A stretch of DNA of 5,237 nt from UBA4416 sp020846025 (GTDB taxonomy: Bacteria; Bacteroidota; Bacteroidia; B-17B0; Aurantibacillaceae). The notes below the pieces were generated by a model, which saw only the letters and a program-made list of their open reading frames with translations, was not told the origin of the DNA and did no database searches. Below, one piece after another: positions 1 through 5,094 of this stretch (its first letter is position 1; each line of letters opens with the position of its first letter). Both the position numbers and the translations under genes were made by a program. Where the stretch lies: the NCBI GenBank assembly GCA_963169295.1, contig CAUJDD010000058.1:1-5237 (forward strand). The letters run 5' to 3'.

Positions 1-53
1 TGTTGTTTTAACATAGCAATAATTTGACTTTCTGTGAATTGTGTTCTTTTCAT
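1..53 (-). CDS. IS3-family transposase OrfA, N-terminal fragment cut by window edge
   Basis: Reading leftward from the ATG at 53-51, the frame gives MKRTQFTESQIIAMLKQ and then leaves the window. This is the characteristic start of the helix-turn-helix OrfA protein of IS3-family elements (transposase_8 / InsE-like), which binds the element ends and is normally fused to the DDE OrfB by programmed frameshifting. A good Shine-Dalgarno sequence (AAAGGAAG on the minus strand, 61-68) lies 7 nt upstream, unlike the chromosomal operon in this window, which has none; this supports the start. Only 17 codons are visible, so the subgroup and whether the element is intact cannot be decided. Confidence 0.85.
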   Translation of the reverse strand, partial: MKRTQFTESQIIAMLKQ

Positions 54-129
54 GTTTTTTCTTCCTTTTAAAATTAGTAATTAAATTTATTTTCTCATTT
101 TAAATGGTCCAATTTCGGGGAAGCATACA
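1..129 (-). mobile_element. 5' end of an IS3-family insertion sequence (outer boundary uncertain)
   Basis: The DNA upstream of the OrfA start, read on the minus strand, contains TGTATGCTTCCCC followed by GAAATTGGACC (129-106). It begins with TG and has the CCCC-A/T-TTGGAC layout common at IS3-family ends, so I place the element end at 129, 76 bp from the OrfA start. Two further TG-initiated candidates exist: minus-strand TGTGGGGCAGCC starting at 149 and TGTGGACACC starting at 179. They share an octamer (CCACACTG on the plus strand at 143-150 and 173-180). The other end of the element is outside the window, so neither the matching inverted repeat nor a target duplication can be checked here. 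Confidence 0.6.
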
Positions 130-190
130 GTTTTAGGCTGCCCCACACTGCTAAAAGATGTTGCTATGGTGTCCACACTGTTTTTATTTT

Positions 191-230
191 GAAACCGAAT
201 TTGTCTGTTTGAAACATGATTTGTCTTTTT
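191..230. repeat. 20-bp tandem duplication, two copies
   Basis: Bases 191-210 and 211-230 are adjacent copies of a 20-bp unit matching at 16 of 20 positions (GAAAC, three variable bases, then ATTTGTCT and a T-rich tail). It lies just outside the insertion-sequence end. No coding role is visible. It could be replication slippage or the remnant of an older mobile-element end. Confidence 0.6.
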
Positions 231-268
231 ACGTTTTGTGAGCTGCTGAATGTTCAAATTGGAACACA

Positions 269-317
269 GTTTTTAATTGTTCGCTGAGGGATAGCAAAAA
301 GCGGTTTGGAAAACCGC
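269..317 (+). repeat. Left copy of an inverted intergenic element pair
   Basis: Bases 269-285 (GTTTTTAATTGTTCGCT) recur on the opposite strand at 4907-4923 with one difference in 17. In both places a 15-nt gap is followed by a 17-nt hairpin with a 7-bp stem and 3-nt loop built from CGGTTT/AAACCG (here 301-317). The match in sequence, gap length and hairpin size suggests two diverged copies of one element facing each other across the operon. The gap sequences themselves are not alike. Confidence 0.5.
296..317 (-). terminator. Intrinsic terminator, minus strand
   Basis: On the plus strand GCGGTTT (301-307), GGA, AAACCGC (311-317) form a perfect 7-bp stem, preceded by five A residues (296-300). 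On the minus strand this is a GC-containing hairpin directly followed by TTTTT, the form of a rho-independent terminator. It would stop leftward transcripts from the 828-4589 operon, though it lies about 500 bp past the last stop codon. It also shields the IS3 element from read-through. Confidence 0.6.
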
Positions 318-351
318 CAGTACTAATTACATTTAGTGAGGTGGGGAGGAA

Positions 352-423
352 ATTTTGCAAGCTGATTTGGCGAAAAATAAATTGCCTCCTTTAAAAAGAA
401 ACCGCCAAATGGGCTTGCAAAAT
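352..423. repeat. Large foldback: 21-bp arms, 30-nt loop
   Basis: Bases 352-372 and 403-423 are inverted copies of each other with only two adjacent mismatches in 21 positions. The arms are ATTTTGCAAGC plus ATTTGGCG, opposed by CGCCAAAT plus GCTTGCAAAAT. The 30-nt loop (373-402) is A-rich. No coding frame fits the region. It could be a structured RNA, a miniature transposon-like element or a DNA hairpin site; nothing visible decides between these. Confidence 0.7.
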
Positions 424-572
424 GTGCGGGGATTTAATTCGATAGGCTCAGTAACCAAACACAGGTCGAACCGAATTTTAACAGTTTTGGTGTCAAAACC
501 GAGGTCTTTGCACTAAGTTTGGCGAAACATGACTAAATTGTATTTAATTGATAATCAAGGAGTTTTGAAGTC
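424..572. other. Gene-free spacer with a small hairpin
   Basis: No credible reading frame is present. A 6-bp hairpin GTTTTG (484-489), loop GTGT, CAAAAC (494-499) is visible without a T-run on the plus strand. The decamer TTTGGCGAAA at 518-527 repeats the one at 366-375 inside the foldback, followed in both cases by sequence ending AAATTG, so this stretch may hold a decayed partial copy of the foldback. Bases 552-572 (containing GGAG and TTTTGAAG) loosely resemble the 21-bp units that begin at 573. Confidence 0.4.
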
Positions 573-803
573 GCAGGAGCTCCTGAGAGAACCGCAGGAG
601 TTTGTGAGAAACTTGCAGGAGGTTCTGAGATAATTGCAGCCGATTCTGAGAAAACTGCATAAGCTTGTGAGAGAAACGCAGTTGTTAGAAGTGTTAAAGA
701 AGTCGCTTCTGAGATAAACGCAGGAGCAAGATCTGTTAAATAAGTTGCTTGTGAGTGAACGGAAGTTTGAAAAGAGAAAAAAGCAGTAAGCTCTGAGAGA
801 CTT
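573..803. repeat. Eleven diverged 21-bp tandem repeats in strict register
   Basis: Units start at 573, 594, 615, 636, 657, 678, 699, 720, 741, 762 and 783, always 21 bp apart. The rough consensus is GCAGGAG, then a pyrimidine/G-rich TTC-like stretch, then TGAGA and an A-rich end. Units 1-5, 7 and 11 are clearest; 6 and 8 resemble each other (ending TGTTAAA or TCTGTTAAA), hinting at a higher-order 42-bp unit; 10 is the most decayed. The array starts 25 bp past the last stop codon of the operon and has no insertion or deletion despite many substitutions. Twenty-one bp equals seven codons and also about two helical turns. The plus-strand frame (A-x-x-x-E-x-x heptads) is broken by stop codons; one minus-strand frame stays open. 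Confidence 0.85.
777..803 (-). terminator. Weak terminator-like hairpin just after the operon
   Basis: On the minus strand, 803-788 can fold as AAG, bulged T, CTC, loop TCA, GAGCTT, followed after five bases by six T residues (782-777). It lies about 25 nt past the stop codon of the beta-barrel gene and inside the first 21-bp unit met by the transcript. The stem is short and bulged, so termination would be partial at best; the hairpin at 296-317 is stronger. Confidence 0.3.
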
Positions 804-827
804 AATGCGTGTTTTTAAATTTCCAAT

Positions 828-1547
828 CTAAAAATAATATGCTACTCCAACCATAAACCAATTATTATATCCATAGCTGTAATAAAATCTACTATTTTGT
901 TCGACACTTAATTTTAAATATAATCCCTTGTTGTTTATTATCTGATAAGAAATCGATTCATTTAAATAAATATTAAATGGAGAATATTTATAGTTATAAT
1001 CTTTTTTTGATTGATCTTTATAGGTATTGATACTTTTTTGACTTACGTTATATGCAAAACTATTTCCAAAGCCAAAAATCCATCTTTTGTAATAATAATT
1101 CAGGCAAACAGAATTTACAATTGAGTACTTTGTAAATATTATATTATCTAAATCCGATTTAGAGGGACTTCTATCATCAAATATGATATATTTTGTTATT
1201 TCCTTTTTTTGATTTAATCCTATGCCAAAAGATATTGAAACTCTTTTTAAAATTCTTTGATTGTAGGCGATGTTAAATCCGAAACTGGAAGCATCGTTAT
1301 ATTTATGTTTTTCATAATACACAGAATCTATACCAGCGCCACTATAGTTTGTTGGTGTACCCGTAGGATAATTGTTTGATACTTCCTTTTTATTTGAATT
1401 GAAATTATATATATAATGTGCATTAATAGAAAATCTATTTGTATTTATAGGATGAGGTAAAGTATCTTTTGATTGACTATATAAGTTGGGAACTAAAAAT
1501 AGCCCCCAACTTATTAGATGAATTTTATGTTTAAATGCTAAACTCAT
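828..1547 (-). CDS. Small outer-membrane beta-barrel protein (239 aa)
   Basis: The N-terminus (residues 1-25: basic start, hydrophobic LISWGLFLVP, then NLYSQ) reads as a signal peptide with cleavage near residue 25. The mature part has alternating aromatic/polar strands at about 38-49, 86-97, 101-112, 138-151, 155-168, 188-203, 207-216 and 229-239, separated by polar turns, which fits a barrel of roughly eight strands. The last residues FMVGVAYYF end in phenylalanine, the classic outer-membrane assembly signal, so the TAG stop looks genuine. It is very rich in Tyr and Asn. The ATG follows the preceding gene's TAA by 2 nt (TAA-CA-ATG) with no Shine-Dalgarno, so translation is probably coupled. 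I do not recognise a named family. A partner role for the upstream T9SS cargo is inferred from position; it is shorter than PorP/SprF proteins (about 300 aa). Confidence 0.8.
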   Translation of the reverse strand: MSLAFKHKIHLISWGLFLVPNLYSQSKDTLPHPINTNRFSINAHYIYNFNSNKKEVSNNYPTGTPTNYSGAGIDSVYYEKHKYNDASSFGFNIAYNQRILKRVSISFGIGLNQKKEITKYIIFDDRSPSKSDLDNIIFTKYSIVNSVCLNYYYKRWIFGFGNSFAYNVSQKSINTYKDQSKKDYNYKYSPFNIYLNESISYQIINNKGLYLKLSVEQNSRFYYSYGYNNWFMVGVAYYF

Positions 1548-1549
1548 TG

Positions 1550-3232
1550 TTAATTTGTTTTGATTAGTTTGCCTGAACTTACTTTGCCATCGGATAAAAT
1601 TACTTTAAAGAAGTAAGTTCCATTAGCTCTATCTTCTAAATTTATTAACGAATTAAAATTTTCTTTATTGTATGAAAGAATTTTAGCGCCATAATAATTA
1701 TAAATTTCAATACTAGAAATCTCACTATTAAGGGATTTGAAGGTGAAAATACCATTTGAGGGATTAGGATGAATTAGTATCTCGGTATTAACTTCATTGT
1801 TTACTTTAAAACTATTATTTCCATCTATATTTGGTCTTTCTCTTAAGCTCTTTCTTTGAACTGACTGATAAATACAATCTTCTGTCGGAATTGCTTTGAA
1901 TGAACCGCCTGGCATAACTGAAAAACCACTTTGAATACTAATATTCTTGGCAACATATTTTACATCAACTCCATAACCAACAATTACATTCCCGTTTGCT
2001 ACAGAGGTTGTAACATTATTACCCGCAAAAATATTGTTTTTTGCAGTTTCAATATAATCTCCAACATATGTAACATTTTGTATATACCTGTCATTAGGAC
2101 AACAATCATTTAATTCATAATTATGAATGTTATAACCAAGACTAGATGGGTAGCCATTGCCGATTATATATATACTACCAACATAATTTATCGTTTGATT
2201 GCAATTGTATATCTTTAAAATATACGGGTAGGTGTCTTCTGGAAATACTTGGTTATTATTATTTAACGCGTTCCATCCAAAAGCATAGTCAGAATAACCA
2301 ACATCAATTAGCCCATTTGGATCAAAGGCAGTTTGTGTTGAAATTGCTGCTATACCCCATCTATCATATAATGTAAATTCGATTCCAATAGCATTATTAA
2401 CCGTAAAACCCCACGCATAATTTGAAAACATTGAATTTGCAAATGTCCCATGAGTTATTGCTCCTAAATTAGGGGCACATGCTGCATCACAAAATGTGCT
2501 TTTAACCAATGAAATATCGTCAATAAAAATATATGAATCTTCACAAGGAGTAACTAAGTTATCTGGATCATAGCCATTTTTCCTAAGTTCCATTGCGAAA
2601 ATATCATAACTTTGCATTATTGAATTTGATGGTGTTTTAAAAGTAAAAGAAACTTTTTGCCACGAATCATAAGGCAAGTTCAGATTATTAAAGTCAAATT
2701 CATGAATAGTTGTCCAAGAACTAAGTAAATTAGAAAACTCAGTGTATTTTTTAGTACATAAATCTTGGCTGTTTTGTTCACCTGGAATAATACTTTCGTC
2801 ATCATATTTTAATTTGTTTTTACCAAAAATGATTCTTAAGCGACAATTTTTTGATTCGGTAGATGGCATATAAACCCACATTGAAATATTGTGGTATGTA
2901 TCTCCATCCATGCTTTGGTTATTAAAATCTTGCTGAATTAATTCGTAATTTGTTATGCCAATCATACCACTTCCAGTGTGAGCTCCAGGATGAACACCTT
3001 TTATTGTTTGAACTCCTGTTCCATTTGAATTTATCCAGTCTGGGGAATGTAAGTCTATAGTTCCTACGTTTTGTGTCCGCGTTTCCCAGGAGGTCATTTT
3101 ATCTGCTTGGGCTACACCTGTAGGCCAGGAATTTCCTCCGTCAGCAGTTTCAAAATCGTAGTTATATATATAATTTTGCGATTTAACATTATAATATAAT
3201 GCTAATATCAATAATAAAATATATGACTTCAT
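1550..3232 (-). CDS. T9SS-secreted multidomain protein with type A sorting domain (560 aa)
   Basis: Signal peptide at 1-19 (hydrophobic ILLLILALYY, cleavage near KSQ). Residues about 20-245 look like a beta-sandwich carbohydrate-binding-type domain: it begins YNYDFE, contains SMWVYMPS and WQKVSFTF, and ends YIFIDDISLVK. Residues about 280-342 resemble the gliding-motility-associated CHU_C module (FTLYDRWG, GWNALNNNNQVFPEDTYPYI). Residues about 387-447 resemble the Bacteroidota coathanger-stack repeat (ISIQSGFSVMPGGSFKA). Residues about 484-560 are a T9SS type A C-terminal sorting domain: HPNPSNGIFTF, IEIYNYYGAKIL, NGTYFFKVILSDG and a basic end. The protein should pass the inner membrane by Sec and the outer membrane by T9SS, then be anchored or released. 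No catalytic motif is visible; adhesion or ligand binding is likelier than catalysis. Its ATG follows the previous TAA by one base (TAA-T-ATG). Sorting domain: near certain. Other domains: by pattern only. Confidence 0.88.
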   Translation of the reverse strand: MKSYILLLILALYYNVKSQNYIYNYDFETADGGNSWPTGVAQADKMTSWETRTQNVGTIDLHSPDWINSNGTGVQTIKGVHPGAHTGSGMIGITNYELIQQDFNNQSMDGDTYHNISMWVYMPSTESKNCRLRIIFGKNKLKYDDESIIPGEQNSQDLCTKKYTEFSNLLSSWTTIHEFDFNNLNLPYDSWQKVSFTFKTPSNSIMQSYDIFAMELRKNGYDPDNLVTPCEDSYIFIDDISLVKSTFCDAACAPNLGAITHGTFANSMFSNYAWGFTVNNAIGIEFTLYDRWGIAAISTQTAFDPNGLIDVGYSDYAFGWNALNNNNQVFPEDTYPYILKIYNCNQTINYVGSIYIIGNGYPSSLGYNIHNYELNDCCPNDRYIQNVTYVGDYIETAKNNIFAGNNVTTSVANGNVIVGYGVDVKYVAKNISIQSGFSVMPGGSFKAIPTEDCIYQSVQRKSLRERPNIDGNNSFKVNNEVNTEILIHPNPSNGIFTFKSLNSEISSIEIYNYYGAKILSYNKENFNSLINLEDRANGTYFFKVILSDGKVSSGKLIKTN

Positions 3233-3233
3233 A

Positions 3234-4589
3234 TTATTTAGTTATTAATTTTTCTAGAGCTTCGATTTTTTTATTTTGTTCAATCAAATAAAGAGTTAAC
3301 TCTTCTATTTTTTCTTGTTGCAATTTTAATATGTCACCTACAGGTAGGCCATTTTCTTCATATTTTTTACCACTTTCAAATCCTTTTAAATGTTTATGCT
3401 TTAAAATATAATTTTCAACTTCTTTTAAAGACGTTAATTTATAATTCTCATTAAAAACATAATCAGGAAAGTTATTTATTGAAATCTCAATAGCTCTAGC
3501 ATAAACATAACCATTTGTTTTTACAATAAAGTTTCTTAGATTATTTTCATCTTTGATTTGTAATCCTGTAGTCTGTCCATCGTTAGTTTTTATATTTAGT
3601 GCTACTGAATTGTCAGTTGTTGGCATGCCAATTTCCACAATTTTACCCATTGATACTTTCCCTCCTAGCGCTCCTGTATTAATAAAAGTATGATTGCCGC
3701 AAAAGTAATTTAATAACAATCCGCCAGTGGTTGTCATATCTCCTCCTATACTTGCATCAATAGAACTACCGCCAGACCAAGTTTGAAAATTCATTAACCC
3801 ACTGCTAGGAATATAATTACCGGCACCATCTGCATTATAAATTTGTAACATACCACCAAATTGATGATTTGCCCATGCTTGTGGACCAGCGGCACAATTT
3901 TCTGGTATATCAGCTACCTTATTACCATAATGAATTTTTGCCGCATGACCATTTGCTGAAGGAGTGTAGCTTATCCCCTTTGTGCCATCAAAAGTAAAGC
4001 CTTGGTCTATACGTGTTATTCCTTTTAGTCTAGAAGAGCCTTCTATACTAATATCATTATCAACTTTAAAATCCCAACCTTTTACTTCTGTTATTGCACT
4101 GATTTTGTCACTTATTACAACACCTCCACCGACATATAAATTGTTTGAAATTCTTGCATCCCCAATAACATCTAGCGGGAATATTGGAGAACTGGTACCA
4201 ATACCAACAAAACCATTATTATAATACAAATTTGATCCATTTGTACTCCAAAGATTACTCACATTAGGAACGTTTACCCATGTGCCATTACCTGATAAAT
4301 ATTGATTTGATGAACCTTGAGGTAATTGTACTAAATTACCAGAAGCATCAACTTGAAGTAATCTAGTACCAATACCTGCTAAATTATTAATTCGTAAAAC
4401 ACCATTTGTTCCTAAACTCATTTTTAGTGTATTGTTTGTTTTAAAGTCTAAAGGAAAATTATTAGTTGTACCTAAGAAATCTCCTGTTGAATTTGAGTTA
4501 CCTCCAGTTGCCCATTTTTGACCTGATTGAGCAATGGTCAAAGTTGAAATCAAAATTAAAAAGGCAGATGAAATAATTGTTTTCTTCAT
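3234..4589 (-). CDS. Exported tail-fibre-like protein with C-terminal coiled coil (451 aa)
   Basis: First gene of the operon. Signal peptide at 1-20 (MKKTIISSAFLILISTLTIA, cleavage before QSGQ). Residues 26-70 show the Bacteroidota pattern WATGGN ... LGTTNNFPLDFKTNN ... GVLRINNL; 79-108 show VDASGNLVQLP and LSGNGTWVNVP; 113-150 show LWSTNGSNLYYNNG, then FVGIGTSSPIFPLDVIGDA, all typical of phage-tail-fibre-like repeats in this phylum. The centre (about 165-325) is Gly/Asn-rich and unfamiliar. Residues 362-451 form the common end module: YARAIEIS, FPDYVFNENYKLTSLKEVE, then a helix IEELTLYLIEQNKKIEALEKL that should form a coiled coil and probably trimerise. The usual HLPG ... LGEMN core reads HLKG (400-403) and VGDILKLQQ here, a diverged version. 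Likely a surface or secreted fibrous protein; ligand unknown. The start is fixed by the signal peptide and by a promoter 30-60 bp upstream. Confidence 0.85.
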   Translation of the reverse strand: MKKTIISSAFLILISTLTIAQSGQKWATGGNSNSTGDFLGTTNNFPLDFKTNNTLKMSLGTNGVLRINNLAGIGTRLLQVDASGNLVQLPQGSSNQYLSGNGTWVNVPNVSNLWSTNGSNLYYNNGFVGIGTSSPIFPLDVIGDARISNNLYVGGGVVISDKISAITEVKGWDFKVDNDISIEGSSRLKGITRIDQGFTFDGTKGISYTPSANGHAAKIHYGNKVADIPENCAAGPQAWANHQFGGMLQIYNADGAGNYIPSSGLMNFQTWSGGSSIDASIGGDMTTTGGLLLNYFCGNHTFINTGALGGKVSMGKIVEIGMPTTDNSVALNIKTNDGQTTGLQIKDENNLRNFIVKTNGYVYARAIEISINNFPDYVFNENYKLTSLKEVENYILKHKHLKGFESGKKYEENGLPVGDILKLQQEKIEELTLYLIEQNKKIEALEKLITK

Positions 4590-4618
4590 AGTTTTATTTA
4601 TTTGAGTTTATAATTAAG

Positions 4619-4650
4619 AAAAGTTACATTGTTTTTTTTATAATGTCAAT
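4619..4650 (-). promoter_or_regulatory. Bacteroidota-type promoter of the three-gene operon
   Basis: On the minus strand, ATTGACAT (TTG at 4649-4647) acts as the -33 element. After 20 nt comes TAACTTTT (4626-4619), one base off the Bacteroidota -7 consensus TAnnTTTG. Transcription would start around 4612, leaving a short AT-rich leader of about 20-25 nt before the ATG at 4589. No other promoter-like site is needed for the two downstream genes, which have almost no intergenic space. Confidence 0.6.
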
Positions 4651-4664
4651 AGGTAATTTTACCT
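4651..4664. promoter_or_regulatory. Candidate operator: 6-bp dyad next to the -33 element
   Basis: AGGTAA (4651-4656), TT, TTACCT (4659-4664) is a perfect 6-bp inverted repeat. It directly abuts the promoter's -33 element on its upstream side, a usual position for an activator or repressor. The regulator is unknown. The short half-sites in AT-rich DNA keep confidence low. Confidence 0.3.
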
Positions 4665-4711
4665 GTTTTTCATCTAAGTAGTACCGCTTAGTTTTTTTTT
4701 GATTAATTTTT

Positions 4712-4738
4712 AAAAAGAAAATACCTGCTGCCAGCAGG
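4712..4738 (-). terminator. Terminator-like hairpin upstream of the operon promoter
   Basis: On the minus strand, CCTGCT, loop GGC, AGCAGG (4738-4724) is followed by TATTTTCTTTTT (4723-4712). This is the arrangement of an intrinsic terminator and would stop leftward transcription arriving from the right before it reaches the operon promoter. The hairpin may belong to the structured repeat region to its right instead. Confidence 0.4.
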
Positions 4739-4808
4739 CGAGCGCTTTTGACTGACCGAAGGGAGATGCGCAAAGATTGCGAAGCAAACCTATTAGAAAA
4801 GGGCAGAC

Positions 4809-4859
4809 AAAATAGCTTTTTTGGTTTTGCTGTACTTTCAAAACCAAATGTGCTATTTT
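4809..4859. repeat. 51-nt foldback with two perfect stems
   Basis: AAAATAGC (4809-4816) pairs with GCTATTTT (4852-4859). Then comes a symmetric 4x4 internal loop (TTTT / ATGT), then TTGGTTTTG (4821-4829) pairs with CAAAACCAA (4839-4847) around a 9-nt loop. Seventeen perfect base pairs in 51 nt, in a region without a convincing gene, indicate a structured RNA or DNA element. To its left, TTGC-GAA-GCAA (4777-4787) makes a further short hairpin. Confidence 0.7.
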
Positions 4860-4874
4860 AGGGAAAGCCAAGAA

Positions 4875-4923
4875 CGGTTTTGAAAAAACCGAAAAAAGCG
4901 GAGGAAAGCAAACAATTAAAAAC
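4875..4923 (-). repeat. Right copy of the inverted intergenic element pair
   Basis: The minus strand reads GTTTTTAATTGTTTGCT (4923-4907), 16 of 17 identical to plus-strand 269-285. After a 15-nt gap comes the perfect hairpin CGGTTTT, 3-nt loop, AAAACCG (4891-4875), the counterpart of 301-317. A shorter inverted match, TTAAAAACACG at 4916-4926, faces CGTGTTTTTAA at 808-818, directly after the operon's last stop codon, so related ends border the operon closely on both sides. Confidence 0.5.
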
Positions 4924-4926
4924 ACG

Positions 4927-5094
4927 TTTCATTTTATAACAAAAGTTGCAATGAAACCTTGTCCTAATGTTACTACGATATGAATTTATTGTTGTCAACG
5001 TTACACTACTTAGTTTTTTAATTATAAGTAGTTAAATTCAGAATGCTCGTTGTCGACCGTAAAGTTGTCTACGGAGAATTTTCGGGCAGCTTGA
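4927..5094. other. Gene-free AT-rich spacer with small hairpins
   Basis: No credible coding frame; the plus-strand ATGs at 4951 and 4980 open frames of only about 10-13 codons. CTACTTA (5006-5012) and TAAGTAG (5025-5031) form a 7-bp stem with a 12-nt T/A-rich loop. CCGTA (5057-5061) and TACGG (5070-5074) form a 5-bp stem. Base composition shifts toward GC from about 5050, where the palindromic element begins. Confidence 0.4.

Noticed and set aside
573..803. CRISPR array
   Set aside because: The 21-bp units are contiguous, with no unique spacers and strong divergence between units.
573..803. Plus-strand heptad-repeat pseudogene
   Set aside because: The frame would give Ala-x-x-x-Glu heptads, but there are several stops, no start region and no recognisable flanking coding sequence; kept only as an alternative in the findings.
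1931..2376. Plus-strand open frames of 60 and 76 codons
   Set aside because: They lie antisense inside the well-supported T9SS cargo gene and show no domain or start signal.
3982..4224. Plus-strand 80-codon open frame
   Set aside because: Antisense to the tail-fibre-like gene; its composition mirrors the repeats of that gene and shows no independent signal.
4674..4700. Plus-strand terminator CTAAG ... CTTAG followed by nine T residues
   Set aside because: The stem is only five base pairs with an 8-nt loop and no plus-strand gene lies upstream; the T-run is ordinary in this AT-rich region.
4710..4925. 71-codon minus-strand open frame upstream of the operon
   Set aside because: It lies across the foldback and hairpins at 4724-4891, has low-complexity Phe/Leu/Pro-rich content, no ribosome site and no recognisable domain; the open frame is best explained by the structured repeat DNA.
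4941..4990. CRISPR-like string GTTGCAATGAAACC
   Set aside because: It resembles the ends of some CRISPR repeats, but it occurs once and no second copy at repeat-spacer distance is present.
4951..5022. Short plus-strand frames starting at ATG 4951 and 4980
   Set aside because: Ten and thirteen codons only, no ribosome site, overlapping a hairpin; nothing supports expression.
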